Below, piece by piece: positions 51,341-59,862 of a stretch of 64,000 nt of DNA; positions within the stretch are counted from its first letter, which is position 1, and each line of letters opens with the position of its first letter. Position numbers and translations under genes: made by a program. The stretch is from CAVQAH01 sp963784195. Lineage in GTDB: Bacteria > Acidobacteriota > Vicinamibacteria > Vicinamibacterales > 2-12-FULL-66-21. Where the stretch lies: positions 1,271,858-1,335,857 of the forward strand of contig CAWARA010000020.1 of the NCBI GenBank assembly GCA_963784195.1, read 5' to 3'. The notes beneath the pieces were generated by a model. That model ran no database searches. It saw nothing but the letters and a program-made list of their open reading frames with translations, and had not been told where the DNA came from.

Positions 51341-51730
51341 TTACTTCGCTTTCGCGGCGTCGACCTTGGCGCGGCCGCGCACGACGCCGTCGCGCTCGCC
51401 GGTCATCTCGCCCTGCAGACGGCCCTTGACGATCGTCAACGTAAACTTGAACAGCGGCCCGTCGGGCGGTTGGACTTCGAACGTAGCCTTGCCGGCGTTG
51501 ACGGCGCCCTTCTCGATTTTCACCTGCTGATCGGGCGGGCCCGCGGTACCGGTGAGCTCCTTGCCCTTCTGCGTCAGGTCGAAGACGACCTTACTCGTAT
51601 CCTCGGTGCCGTCCGGGCGCTGCCTGGTGAACGTGCCTTCCCATTTGCCTGTGAAGCTGGCGGCGGTCTGGGCGGCAACAGCCGGCGCGAGCGCGGCGAG
51701 AACGAGTGCGAAGGCGATGAGTTTTTTCAT
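51341..51730 (-). CDS. Small secreted beta-rich protein
   Basis: 129 residues. The signal peptide (1-20, KKLIAFALVLAALAPAVAA) is followed by an all-beta pattern: 'ASFTGKWEGTFTRQRPDGTEDTSKVVFDLTQKGKELTGTAG' and 'LQGEMTGERDGVVRGRAKVDAAKAK'. Similar small periplasmic proteins are common in Acidobacteriota; role unknown, possibly lipocalin-like ligand binding. The frame is intact. It converges on the winged-helix remnant, and its 3' end is duplicated at 41678. Confidence 0.8.
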   Translation of the reverse strand: MKKLIAFALVLAALAPAVAAQTAASFTGKWEGTFTRQRPDGTEDTSKVVFDLTQKGKELTGTAGPPDQQVKIEKGAVNAGKATFEVQPPDGPLFKFTLTIVKGRLQGEMTGERDGVVRGRAKVDAAKAK

Positions 51731-51790
51731 GGTGGTTTTCTTAACGATGTAGGCTCGAGAAAAGTTGCATCTAATTTCGCGCGGGCCGGG

Positions 51791-54232
51791 CTATTCCGCC
51801 CGCAGGGCGATCACAGGATCTACACGCGAGGCTCGGTGCGCCGGGATGTAGCTCGCGATCAGCGCCACCGCAAGCATCACGCCCGACATCCCGGCGAACG
51901 CGGCCAGGTCGAGGCGCTGGACGTCGAACAACAGCGTCTGGATGTACCTCGTCAGGCCCACCGCCGCCAGCGCTCCCACAACCACACCAATCAGGGCGAC
52001 CTGCCCGCCTTGCCTGACGAACATCCGGCGTACGGTCTTCGCCTCGGCGCCCAGAGCCATCCGTACGCCGATCTCCTGGCGGCGCTGCGCCGCGCCGTAC
52101 GAGAGCACGCCATACAGCCCGACCGCGCCGAGCACGAGCGCGAGCACCGCGGCAATGCTGACCATGAGCATCGTGAACGAGAGACTGGCCATGGCGTTCG
52201 CGGCCAGACGCTCCATGGTGAAGATTCGGTACATCGGAGATTCGGGAATGAACTCGCGGATGATTGCGCGAACGTCAGGTTCCAGTTGGTCTGCCCGGCT
52301 CGACTTCAGGACGTACGCCGGTGACGGCGACACTCCCGGCAAATACACCATGGGCTCCGGGGATTTGCGCCGGAGGTCGTCCACTTTGACGTCCTCGACC
52401 ACGCCGATCACGGTGTACCACTTGTCGTTCGTCGCGGCCGCGGGCCGAACCTGTTTGCCGAGCGGATCCTCGCCAGGAAACAACGTCGCAGCGGCCGATT
52501 GGCTGACAATCACATTGGGTAGTCCCCGTTCTTCCTCGACGCGCTCGAAGTAGCGGCCACGCAGGAGATCGATCCCCATCGTCTGGAAGTACGCGCCGCC
52601 GGCACCCGCGAAGCGAAGGAGAGGCGCCTCCGCGCCGCTCGCCAGGATCCTGGGGGTGGTGATGTTCTGGGTACCCGCGCCCTCGTCCAGGGGGAGCGTG
52701 GTGATGAACCCGACGGATTCGACGCCCGGCACTGCCTTCAGACGATCCATGAACGCGTACTGAAACTGCGAGACGGCCATCCGATCGTTCAGCTCGGGGC
52801 GATTGGGCGCGATCTGGAATGTGAAGATGCCCCTGGTGTCGTACCCGGCATCGACGTCGTTGAGCTGCCAGAAGCTGCGCATGAGCAGCGCCGATCCAAC
52901 GAGCAGAACCAGGGCCGAAGCGGTTTGCACGACGACCAGCGCGTCGCGCGTGAAACTCCTGCGACCGACGATGCCTCGTCCGGCCTGCTGGAGGTTACCC
53001 AGACGGGCACCCGAGAAGTGGAGGGCGGGCAACAGGCCAAACCCGCACGCCGCCAGAACAGAGATGCCCGCCGTGAAAAGCAGGGCCGTCAGGTCCAACC
53101 GCGCGGCGGTGAGTCCGGGGATGGGTGCGCTGACAAACCCGCCGCCGACCGCATCCGGCGCCGCGCGGACCAGAAGTGGGACGCCTATCCACGCGATGAG
53201 TGCGCCGGCCACGCCTCCCGCTGCCGCGAGAATCAGCGCTTCGGCCAACTGTGACCGCACCAGATCGCTTCGTCCAGCCCCGAGCGCGCGCCGCACCACC
53301 AGGTCTCGGCGCCGGTTCTCCGCCCGCACGGTGAACAGGTTGGCCACGTTCGCGCACGCGATGAGGAAGACGATTCCCACCGTGCCGAGCAGAATCCACA
53401 ACGGCGTCGCGATCCTGCCGACGAGATGCTCGCGGAGCGGCTTAACCACCGGCCGGTGCCGCTCCATGATCCGAACGTACGGCGCCGGGCCGCCCAGCCG
53501 CTGCTGCACGCGACTCGCGAGCGGTTGGAGTTGCGCCACGAGCCCTTCGCGGTTTGTTCCCGGAGCCATGCGGCCGACGGCGCTCGGCCCGAACCCCCCC
53601 GCTGTGACCTGCGCGGCGCGGATGGTCATCGGGACCCAGAACGCCACACGCTCATCCGGAAAGCGGAACTCCGGTTTCATGATGCCGATCACGGCGCGAG
53701 TCTGGCCTGCGAACGTGTAACTCTTGCCGATCACTCCCGGATCGGACTTGAACCAGTTCTCCCAGAGCCAGTGGCTGAGGACGACGACGCGGCCGTCGTC
53801 CTGATCGTTGGGCAGCCGGCCGTGCAGCGGCTGCGCGCCCAACGTCGTGAAAAACGACGGCGTCGCCTGGGTCAGGAAGAGCTGGTCGACATACCCTTCC
53901 GCTCGTGTCGTGGACGAGCCGGTGCCGTAGAGCGCGACGTCCTCGAGCCCAGGTGCGCTCTCCCGGTACTCGAAATAGAGTTCATCCGGCACGCCAAACT
54001 CCTCGGGCTGATCGGTGCCGGGGGCCGTGCTGGCGATGGTCACGAGCCGGTCCGCGTGCGGGAACGGCAACCGCTGGAGGAGCACGGCGTTGACGACGCT
54101 GAAGATCGCTGTGTTCGCTCCGATAGCGAGCGCGAGCGTCGCCACGACGATGAGCGTGAAGCCGGGTGCGCGGCCAAGACTGCGCGCGGCATGCTTGAAG
54201 TCCCTGAGCCACGTTTCAAGCGCTGTCTTCAC
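51791..54232 (-). CDS. ADOP-type MacB/FtsX permease C (intact)
   Basis: 813 residues from GTG 54232 (KTALETWLRDFKHAARSLGRAPGF); the frame is open further upstream but without homology. Complete order: N-terminal helix 'LIVVATLALAIGANTAIFSVVNAVLL', MacB-like periplasmic domain, FtsX unit 1 ('LGTVGIVFLIACANVANLFTVRAENRRRDLVVRRALG'), second periplasmic domain, and FtsX unit 2 ('LVLGAVGLYGVLSYGAAQRRQEIGVRMALGAE') ending 'ASRVDPVIALRAE'. No ATPase gene is adjacent. Preceded by a strong sigma-70-type promoter at about 54364-54392. Confidence 0.92.
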   Translation of the reverse strand: MKTALETWLRDFKHAARSLGRAPGFTLIVVATLALAIGANTAIFSVVNAVLLQRLPFPHADRLVTIASTAPGTDQPEEFGVPDELYFEYRESAPGLEDVALYGTGSSTTRAEGYVDQLFLTQATPSFFTTLGAQPLHGRLPNDQDDGRVVVLSHWLWENWFKSDPGVIGKSYTFAGQTRAVIGIMKPEFRFPDERVAFWVPMTIRAAQVTAGGFGPSAVGRMAPGTNREGLVAQLQPLASRVQQRLGGPAPYVRIMERHRPVVKPLREHLVGRIATPLWILLGTVGIVFLIACANVANLFTVRAENRRRDLVVRRALGAGRSDLVRSQLAEALILAAAGGVAGALIAWIGVPLLVRAAPDAVGGGFVSAPIPGLTAARLDLTALLFTAGISVLAACGFGLLPALHFSGARLGNLQQAGRGIVGRRSFTRDALVVVQTASALVLLVGSALLMRSFWQLNDVDAGYDTRGIFTFQIAPNRPELNDRMAVSQFQYAFMDRLKAVPGVESVGFITTLPLDEGAGTQNITTPRILASGAEAPLLRFAGAGGAYFQTMGIDLLRGRYFERVEEERGLPNVIVSQSAAATLFPGEDPLGKQVRPAAATNDKWYTVIGVVEDVKVDDLRRKSPEPMVYLPGVSPSPAYVLKSSRADQLEPDVRAIIREFIPESPMYRIFTMERLAANAMASLSFTMLMVSIAAVLALVLGAVGLYGVLSYGAAQRRQEIGVRMALGAEAKTVRRMFVRQGGQVALIGVVVGALAAVGLTRYIQTLLFDVQRLDLAAFAGMSGVMLAVALIASYIPAHRASRVDPVIALRAE

Positions 54233-54363
54233 CTGCCACCTCCCTGCACGCGCACACGGCCACACCACGCGGCCAAAACCGCAACATCACTTACGTGGTG
54301 GACTTCCTGCTTGTTCCCGCGAAGGCCCTGCGCCAGGCTCAACAGAAGAGAAAACGTAAATGC

Positions 54364-54410
54364 ACTGTAAGAGGTTAACCGTGTATTGTCAAGTTCTTTG
54401 CGATGCAAAG
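54364..54410 (-). promoter_or_regulatory. Sigma-70-type promoter with upstream palindrome for permease C
   Basis: On the minus strand TTGACA (54392-54387) and TACAGT (54369-54364) are separated by 17 bp. Immediately upstream of the -35 box is TCTTTGC-GAT-GCAAAGA (54395-54411), a perfect 7-bp inverted repeat placed where an activator or repressor could act. The -10 box lies about 130 bp before the GTG start of permease C. Confidence 0.65.
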
Positions 54411-54456
54411 ATTGCTAAGGGACAGATTCGTCGTCAGGTGGGTACTGCTTTGCGGC

Positions 54457-56928
54457 TCACTCGTAACGCAGAGCCGCGGCCGGCTCCACGCGCACCGCGC
54501 GCCGTGCAGGAATCCAGGTTGCGCCGAGAGCGACCAGCACGAGGAGGGCCGTCACCCCGGCAATCAATACCGGATCCTGCGGCTCTATCTGGTACATCTG
54601 CGCTGATAGCAGCTTCGACGCTGCCCAAGCCGCGGGTGCGCCGACGATAGCTGAGATGACAGCCAGCACTCCGGCTTCACGCAGCACCATGCGCAAGAGC
54701 TCGCTGCGTTTTGCTCCAAGTGCCATGCGGAGCGCGAACTCGCGGACGCGGGCCGCACTCGAGTAGGCGGCCACTCCGTACATGCCGACGGCTGCGAGGC
54801 CGACCGCGAACAGTGCAAACGCACCAAGCACTGTCGCCGTAAACCGCCCTCGCGAAGTTGCCTGCGCAACGACGTGTTCCATTGTCCCGACATCGTGCAG
54901 GGGAACGTTTGGGTCAAGAGCCGCGACCGCACCACGAATCGCGGAGACGAACATGGAAGGATCGCCAACCGTTCGCACGACCAGCATCATCGACGACTGA
55001 GCACGTTGTGCGTGAGCGACGTATACCTGCGGCGTCACCTCGTTCTCTGCAGCACGGTATTTCACATCCCCGACGACGCCCACGATCTCGGCCATTTCAT
55101 CGCCGGCCGCCCAGCCACCCAGCCCCATCGCAATCCTCTTGCCGAGAGGATCATCGTCAGCAATGTAGCGCCGCACGAATTCCTCATTGACCACCGCCAC
55201 ATGGCTCGCCTTAGCTCCGTCGCGGCGATCGATCAGACGCCCGCGCGTCAGGGGAATACCTAGCACGCCAAAGAATTCCGGCGAAACCGAGTGCACCCCA
55301 GTGCTCTTGAAATCCTGCTTCCCAACGCCGACGATCGTGGTCTCACGCTCCCTGGTGAGTGGAACAGCGACTGTCAGCCCCACTCCCTTCACATTGGGAT
55401 GCGCCGCCACTTTCTGTTTGAGTTCTTCGAAGAACTGCGCCTCTCGTCCGGCGTACTGTTTCGTCGGAAGGGTCACGCGGACTGTCAGCACATGGTCGGT
55501 CGTGAAGCCAGTCACGGATGTCAGCAAACGCGTGAAACTCTTGAGCATGACGCCAGCGCTCGAGACCAGAACAATGGCGAGTGCCAGCTGCCCTGCAACC
55601 AGAGTGGCCTTAGTGTTCACCCGCAAGATGCGCACGAAGCGGTCGGTGGCACCGGTCCTGGAGGCTTTAAGGGCTTCATTGAGGTCAGGTCGTGATGACT
55701 GGACGGCCGGCACGAGGCCAAAGAAGATGCCCGCCAGTATCACGGTCGCGAAGTGAAACAGCGCTGCGACACCGTTCAGCGAAACCGTGTCGGGACGAAT
55801 GACCGCGCTGTAGTTCTGCCAGATGCCTTCGGACCCCAGGGGTCGAAGTGATGCAAGGATATCGATCGTCCACAGAGCCACTACCGCGCCGAAGACACCT
55901 CCGATCAGGGAAAGCACGACGCTCTCGACGAGCAGTTGCTGCATGATCCTGCCGCGACCTGCGCCGAGCGCAAGCCGGATCGCGATTTCCTTACGACGCC
56001 CCGATGCACGGATCAGCAGCAGACCCGCGAGATTCACACAGGCGATCAGCATCACCATGCCCACGGCGCCAAACAGAATCAACACCGCACTCCGCATGGC
56101 GGGATCGATCTTCGCTTCGACCAGCGGTTGCACTTCCAACGCAACGGTGGCGCCGCTGCCCATCGGCACTGTGCGCATCAGTGCGTCTGAAATGGTCTCG
56201 GCATCCGATTGAATCTCTCCGGGTGTGGCGCCCTCACGCACCCGCGCGAGCACCTGGTGCCAATGGGCCTGAGCTTCAGTCAATCTGCTCGGGTAATTCG
56301 TGACGATTGGCGCCATCGCCATTGGAGCCCAGACGTCGGCCTCGCCGGACTGACCGCGGAAGCCGTGCGGCAGCACGCCGATGACGGTCAGCGGCACCTG
56401 ATTGAGGCGGATGGTTTGGCCGAGAACGTCGGCGCCACCGCCGAGGTTCTGCCGCCACAATGCGTGGCTGATGAGTGCGACCGGATGAGCGCCTGGATTG
56501 CGATCCTCTTCTTCCGCGAAGATCCGCCCGTGCGCCGGCTGGATTCCAAGGAGCGGCAAGTAACTGGCAGACACCAACTCACCCTCTATCAGCTCGGATG
56601 AGTCTGCGCCTGAGAGAGTCAACTGTTCCGCTGTAAATGCCGACACGCCTTCGAGCGACCGCGTGGCCCTTTGCAACACCACGAATTTCGGGTACGACCA
56701 GAATTGCAGCTTCCCCGGTTCCCGTCCGCCAGTGATGACCATCCACGGCGTGACCAGCCGATCCGGTTGTGGGTACGGCAAGGGACGAAACAGCACCGCA
56801 TCCACAACGCTGAAGATTGCTGTGTTGGCACCTGTTCCAAGCGCAAGCGTCACCACCGCGACGGCGGTGAAAATAGGGCTCCGGCGCAATCCGCGTAGCG
56901 CGTACCCGACTTCCTGTAACAGGCTCAT
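54457..56928 (-). CDS. ADOP-type MacB/FtsX permease D (intact)
   Basis: 823 residues from ATG 56928 (MSLLQEVGYALRGLRRSPIF). It has the same two-unit layout: 'FTAVAVVTLALGTGANTAIFSVVDAVLFRPLPYPQPDRLV', FtsX unit 1 'LFGAVGMVMLIACVNLAGLLLIRASGRRKEIAIRLALGAGRGRIMQQLL', and unit 2 'VGLAAVGMYGVAAYSSAARVREFALRMALGAKRSELLRMVL', ending 'RVEPAAALRYE'. It is only moderately similar to permeases A-C, so it is an old paralogue. It is upstream of permease C on the same strand, with a 224-bp spacer carrying a separate promoter. Confidence 0.92.
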   Translation of the reverse strand: MSLLQEVGYALRGLRRSPIFTAVAVVTLALGTGANTAIFSVVDAVLFRPLPYPQPDRLVTPWMVITGGREPGKLQFWSYPKFVVLQRATRSLEGVSAFTAEQLTLSGADSSELIEGELVSASYLPLLGIQPAHGRIFAEEEDRNPGAHPVALISHALWRQNLGGGADVLGQTIRLNQVPLTVIGVLPHGFRGQSGEADVWAPMAMAPIVTNYPSRLTEAQAHWHQVLARVREGATPGEIQSDAETISDALMRTVPMGSGATVALEVQPLVEAKIDPAMRSAVLILFGAVGMVMLIACVNLAGLLLIRASGRRKEIAIRLALGAGRGRIMQQLLVESVVLSLIGGVFGAVVALWTIDILASLRPLGSEGIWQNYSAVIRPDTVSLNGVAALFHFATVILAGIFFGLVPAVQSSRPDLNEALKASRTGATDRFVRILRVNTKATLVAGQLALAIVLVSSAGVMLKSFTRLLTSVTGFTTDHVLTVRVTLPTKQYAGREAQFFEELKQKVAAHPNVKGVGLTVAVPLTRERETTIVGVGKQDFKSTGVHSVSPEFFGVLGIPLTRGRLIDRRDGAKASHVAVVNEEFVRRYIADDDPLGKRIAMGLGGWAAGDEMAEIVGVVGDVKYRAAENEVTPQVYVAHAQRAQSSMMLVVRTVGDPSMFVSAIRGAVAALDPNVPLHDVGTMEHVVAQATSRGRFTATVLGAFALFAVGLAAVGMYGVAAYSSAARVREFALRMALGAKRSELLRMVLREAGVLAVISAIVGAPAAWAASKLLSAQMYQIEPQDPVLIAGVTALLVLVALGATWIPARRAVRVEPAAALRYE

Positions 56929-57221
56929 GATGCTGCTCCGCTTGCGGCCCGAGTGCATCCACTGTGCCATGAACGAGTTCGAGTGCTAAGGCGAGTTCGT
57001 TCGACTCGAGCGTCCGATCGCGGGAAAGGCCGTCGCGGCTCCGGACACGATGCCTAGCCTTAACCCCTTCGCTTCACGCTTCGAGCAAAGCCTGTGTGCG
57101 AAGATCGAGGCCGGCCTCGCGTTTCTCGCCTTGGCAAAGCAGCGGATTCTGATCGGCGACTAATATCGAGACGGCACAGCTAAGAGCTTCTGTAGCCGAC
57201 TGGTGCGAAGGAGAAAAGACG
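56929..57221. other. Divergent intergenic region
   Basis: 293 bp between permease D and the cyclophilin gene. A 38-codon open frame (57050-57163, starting MPSLNPFASRFEQ) has no recognisable homology and no ribosome site; I do not call it a gene. A GAAGGAG ribosome site for the cyclophilin gene is at 57208-57214. No clear promoter was found. Confidence 0.5.
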
Positions 57222-57833
57222 ATGATTCGAGTCTTCACCGCCATTATGGTCCTTGCTTGTGCGTCGCCACAGACGCTCGAGTCCCGGCAGAACGCGGTCG
57301 TCGTCTTCGAGACCGAGAAAGGGACCATCGAGATGGAGGTCGACGGCGCTCGCGCGCCGGCCACCGCCGCCAACTTCCTGAAGTATGTCGACGCCGGCTT
57401 CTACGATGGCGGCAGCGTCAATCGCTCGGTACGACCGGACAACACCGTACGGCACGACGTCGAGATCCAGGTCATTCAGTTTCAGATCGACTCGGCGCGG
57501 CGCCGCGAGCAGTTTCCGCCGATTGCGCTGGAGCGCACCAGTGTCACGGGACTGAAGCACGTCGACGGCGCGCTGTCGATGGCGCGTACCGGGCCAGACA
57601 CGGCGACCGCCTCATTCTCCATCGTCATCGGCGATCAGCCGGAAATGGACTTTGGCGGGCGTCGAAACGCCGATGGCCAGGGGTTCGCGGTATTCGGCCG
57701 CGTGATCCGCGGGATGGACGTGGTCAAAGCGATTCAGGCCTCGCCGACTGGTTCTCAGGGGCCCTATGGACCTGAATCGCTCGATCCGCCGATCAAAATC
57801 CTCAAGGCCTACCGGCGAAAGGAAGGCGCCTGA
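57222..57833 (+). CDS. Cyclophilin-type peptidyl-prolyl cis-trans isomerase
   Basis: 203 residues with a short signal-like N-terminus (1-16). Cyclophilin features: 'VVVFETEKGTIEMEVDGARAPATAANFLKYVDAGFYDGGSVNRSVR', 'GALSMARTGPDTATASFSIVIGDQPEMDFGG' and 'GFAVFGRVIRGMDVVKAI'. The usual catalytic Phe-His-Arg region is altered ('NRSVR' in place of FHRV), so activity may be low. The likely site is periplasmic protein folding. A GAAGGAG ribosome site precedes the ATG. Confidence 0.88.
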   Translation: MIRVFTAIMVLACASPQTLESRQNAVVVFETEKGTIEMEVDGARAPATAANFLKYVDAGFYDGGSVNRSVRPDNTVRHDVEIQVIQFQIDSARRREQFPPIALERTSVTGLKHVDGALSMARTGPDTATASFSIVIGDQPEMDFGGRRNADGQGFAVFGRVIRGMDVVKAIQASPTGSQGPYGPESLDPPIKILKAYRRKEGA

Positions 57834-57893
57834 GGCGCCCAATCACTCCTTCTCATGACCCCATAATTGATAGTCGGAACTATCCTTGGCACC

Positions 57894-59846
57894 ATGCCAA
57901 GAGGTTTCACGACCGTTCTGCTCACCGCGGCGCTCGCGGCGGCCGTCACCATCACCGCCCCGGCCCAGGGCGGCGCCCCACTCACCGACGAGGCCAAGGC
58001 CGAACGCTGGCGGGTGGAGAACGAGCTCGCCTCGATCGCCATCATCGAGCGCAAGGTCATGATCCCGATGCGCGACGGGATTCGCATCGCGGCCGACATC
58101 TACCGTCCCAAGGACACGTCGAAGAAGTACCCGATCGTCTGGGTCCGCACGCCCTACAACTTCAACTTCTGGGACGTCGCCAACGGCGTCCCCCGCAACA
58201 TGACCACCGCGCTGACCGCGGTCAAGAACGGCTACGCCTTCATCCAGATGCAGGAACGCGGACAGTTCTTCTCCGAAGGCGAGTGGGACGTGCTCGGCGC
58301 GCCGCTCAGCGATACGGACGACGAGGTCAAGTGGATGACGTCGCAGCCGTGGTCGAACGGCAAGGTCGGCACGACCGGCTGCTCGTCGACGGCGGAATGG
58401 CAGATCGCCGCGGTGGCGCGCAACGTGCCCGGATTCGCCGCGTTCAACGCGCAGGGCTTCGGCTGCGGCGTCGGGCGCATCGGCCCGTACTACGAGCAGG
58501 GCAACTGGTACCGCGGCGGCGCGTTCATGATGTACAACCTGACCTGGTTCTACGACAACCAGAAGCCGCAGCATCCGATGTTCCCGCGCAACATGTCGCA
58601 GGAGGATCTGATTCAGGTCTCGCGCGGTTGGGACCTGGCGATGCGGCTGCCGCGTCCCGACTGGAACAAGGCCTACTGGCACCTGCCGCTGCAGGACATC
58701 CTCAAGTCGCTGAACGGACCGAAGGGCGTCTTCGCCGACGCCATGCCGGTCGCGACCGGCGGCCGCATGATTCAGCGCACGCCAAACGATCCGGCATGGT
58801 ACAAGGGCGCGCTCTATCACGACGACATGCGCATCAACGTGCCGGGGCTCTGGTACACGTCGCTCTATGACATCGCCCTGGCGCCCAACCTCGAGCTCTA
58901 CAACCTGGTGCGCAAGACCGCCAAGGGCGAGGCGGCCAACCAGCAGTGGCTGATCATCGCCCCGGTCGGGCACTGCGCCTTCAACGGCTCGAGCGAGAAG
59001 ACCATCGTCGGCGAGCGCGACATGGGCGACGCCAGGCTCAACTACCAGGAGATCATGTACAGCTTCTTCGACCTGACGTTGAAGGGCGAGACCAACAAGG
59101 TCATCGAGAGCCAGCCCAAAGTTCGCTACTACACGATGGGAAACAACAAGTGGAATTCGTCGGACGTGTGGCCGCCGAAGGGCGCGACGCCGGTGACCTA
59201 CTACCTGACGAGCGGCGGCAAGGCCAACACACTCAATGGCGACGGCCGCCTGACGCTCACGGCTCCGACGACCGCCAACGCCGACCGCTTCACCTACGAT
59301 CCGATGAACCCGGTGCCCACGCTCGGCGGCTACCGCGTCGGTAGCGATGCGGAGGGCCGCGGCGGCTCGTTCGATCAGCGAAAGATCGAAGAGCGCGACG
59401 ACGTGCTGGTCTTTACGAGCGAGCCGTTCAATGAAGGCACCGAGGTGGCCGGGCCGATCACGCCGACCCTGTACGTCTCCTCGGACGTGAAGGACACGGA
59501 CATCACCGTCAAGATCGTCGACGTCTATCCCGACGGCCGGGCGTTCAACCTGGACGAGTCGATCCAGCGCCTGCGCTATCGCAACGGCTACGACAAGCCG
59601 GTGGTGTGGATGGAGCAGGACAAGGTCTACAAGGTGACGCTGCAGCCGCTGGTGACGAGCAACTACTTCCTGCCGGGGCACCGGCTGCGCGTGGAGGTGA
59701 GCAGCAGCAGCTTCCCGCGCTTCGAGCGTAACCTGAACACCGGCGGCCGCAACTACGACGAGGCCAAGGGTGTGGTCGCGCACACCGCGCTGCATCACTC
59801 CGCCGAACATCCCTCGTCGGTGACGATCACCGTGGTGAAGAAGTAG
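57894..59846 (+). CDS. Exported CocE/NonD-family (X-Pro dipeptidyl-peptidase S15-like) hydrolase
   Basis: 650 residues from ATG 57894 with a signal peptide (about 1-25). The S15 core is clear: 'RKVMIPMRDGIRIAADIYRP', 'RTPYNF', 'GYAFIQMQERGQFFSEGEWD', nucleophile Ser164 in 'GTTGCSSTAEWQ', the His in 'IAPVGHCAF', and the C-terminal jelly-roll ('PITPTLYVSSDVKDTDITVKIVDVYPDGRAFNL', 'GHRLRVEVSSSSFPRFERNLNTG'). Family members are esterases, acylases or dipeptidyl peptidases. The frame is intact. It converges on permease E with a 16-bp gap. Confidence 0.9.
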   Translation: MPRGFTTVLLTAALAAAVTITAPAQGGAPLTDEAKAERWRVENELASIAIIERKVMIPMRDGIRIAADIYRPKDTSKKYPIVWVRTPYNFNFWDVANGVPRNMTTALTAVKNGYAFIQMQERGQFFSEGEWDVLGAPLSDTDDEVKWMTSQPWSNGKVGTTGCSSTAEWQIAAVARNVPGFAAFNAQGFGCGVGRIGPYYEQGNWYRGGAFMMYNLTWFYDNQKPQHPMFPRNMSQEDLIQVSRGWDLAMRLPRPDWNKAYWHLPLQDILKSLNGPKGVFADAMPVATGGRMIQRTPNDPAWYKGALYHDDMRINVPGLWYTSLYDIALAPNLELYNLVRKTAKGEAANQQWLIIAPVGHCAFNGSSEKTIVGERDMGDARLNYQEIMYSFFDLTLKGETNKVIESQPKVRYYTMGNNKWNSSDVWPPKGATPVTYYLTSGGKANTLNGDGRLTLTAPTTANADRFTYDPMNPVPTLGGYRVGSDAEGRGGSFDQRKIEERDDVLVFTSEPFNEGTEVAGPITPTLYVSSDVKDTDITVKIVDVYPDGRAFNLDESIQRLRYRNGYDKPVVWMEQDKVYKVTLQPLVTSNYFLPGHRLRVEVSSSSFPRFERNLNTGGRNYDEAKGVVAHTALHHSAEHPSSVTITVVKK

Positions 59847-59862
59847 GGCGATCTGCCTTCGC

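Noticed and set aside
57050..57163. 38-codon open frame in front of the cyclophilin gene
   Set aside because: No ribosome binding site and no recognisable similarity; length is within chance expectation.
57843..59810. A 655-codon open frame on the minus strand opposite the CocE/NonD hydrolase gene
   Set aside because: It is exactly antisense to a well-conserved intact gene, is rich in Val/His/Arg as expected for the complement of GC-rich codons, and has no recognisable domain.
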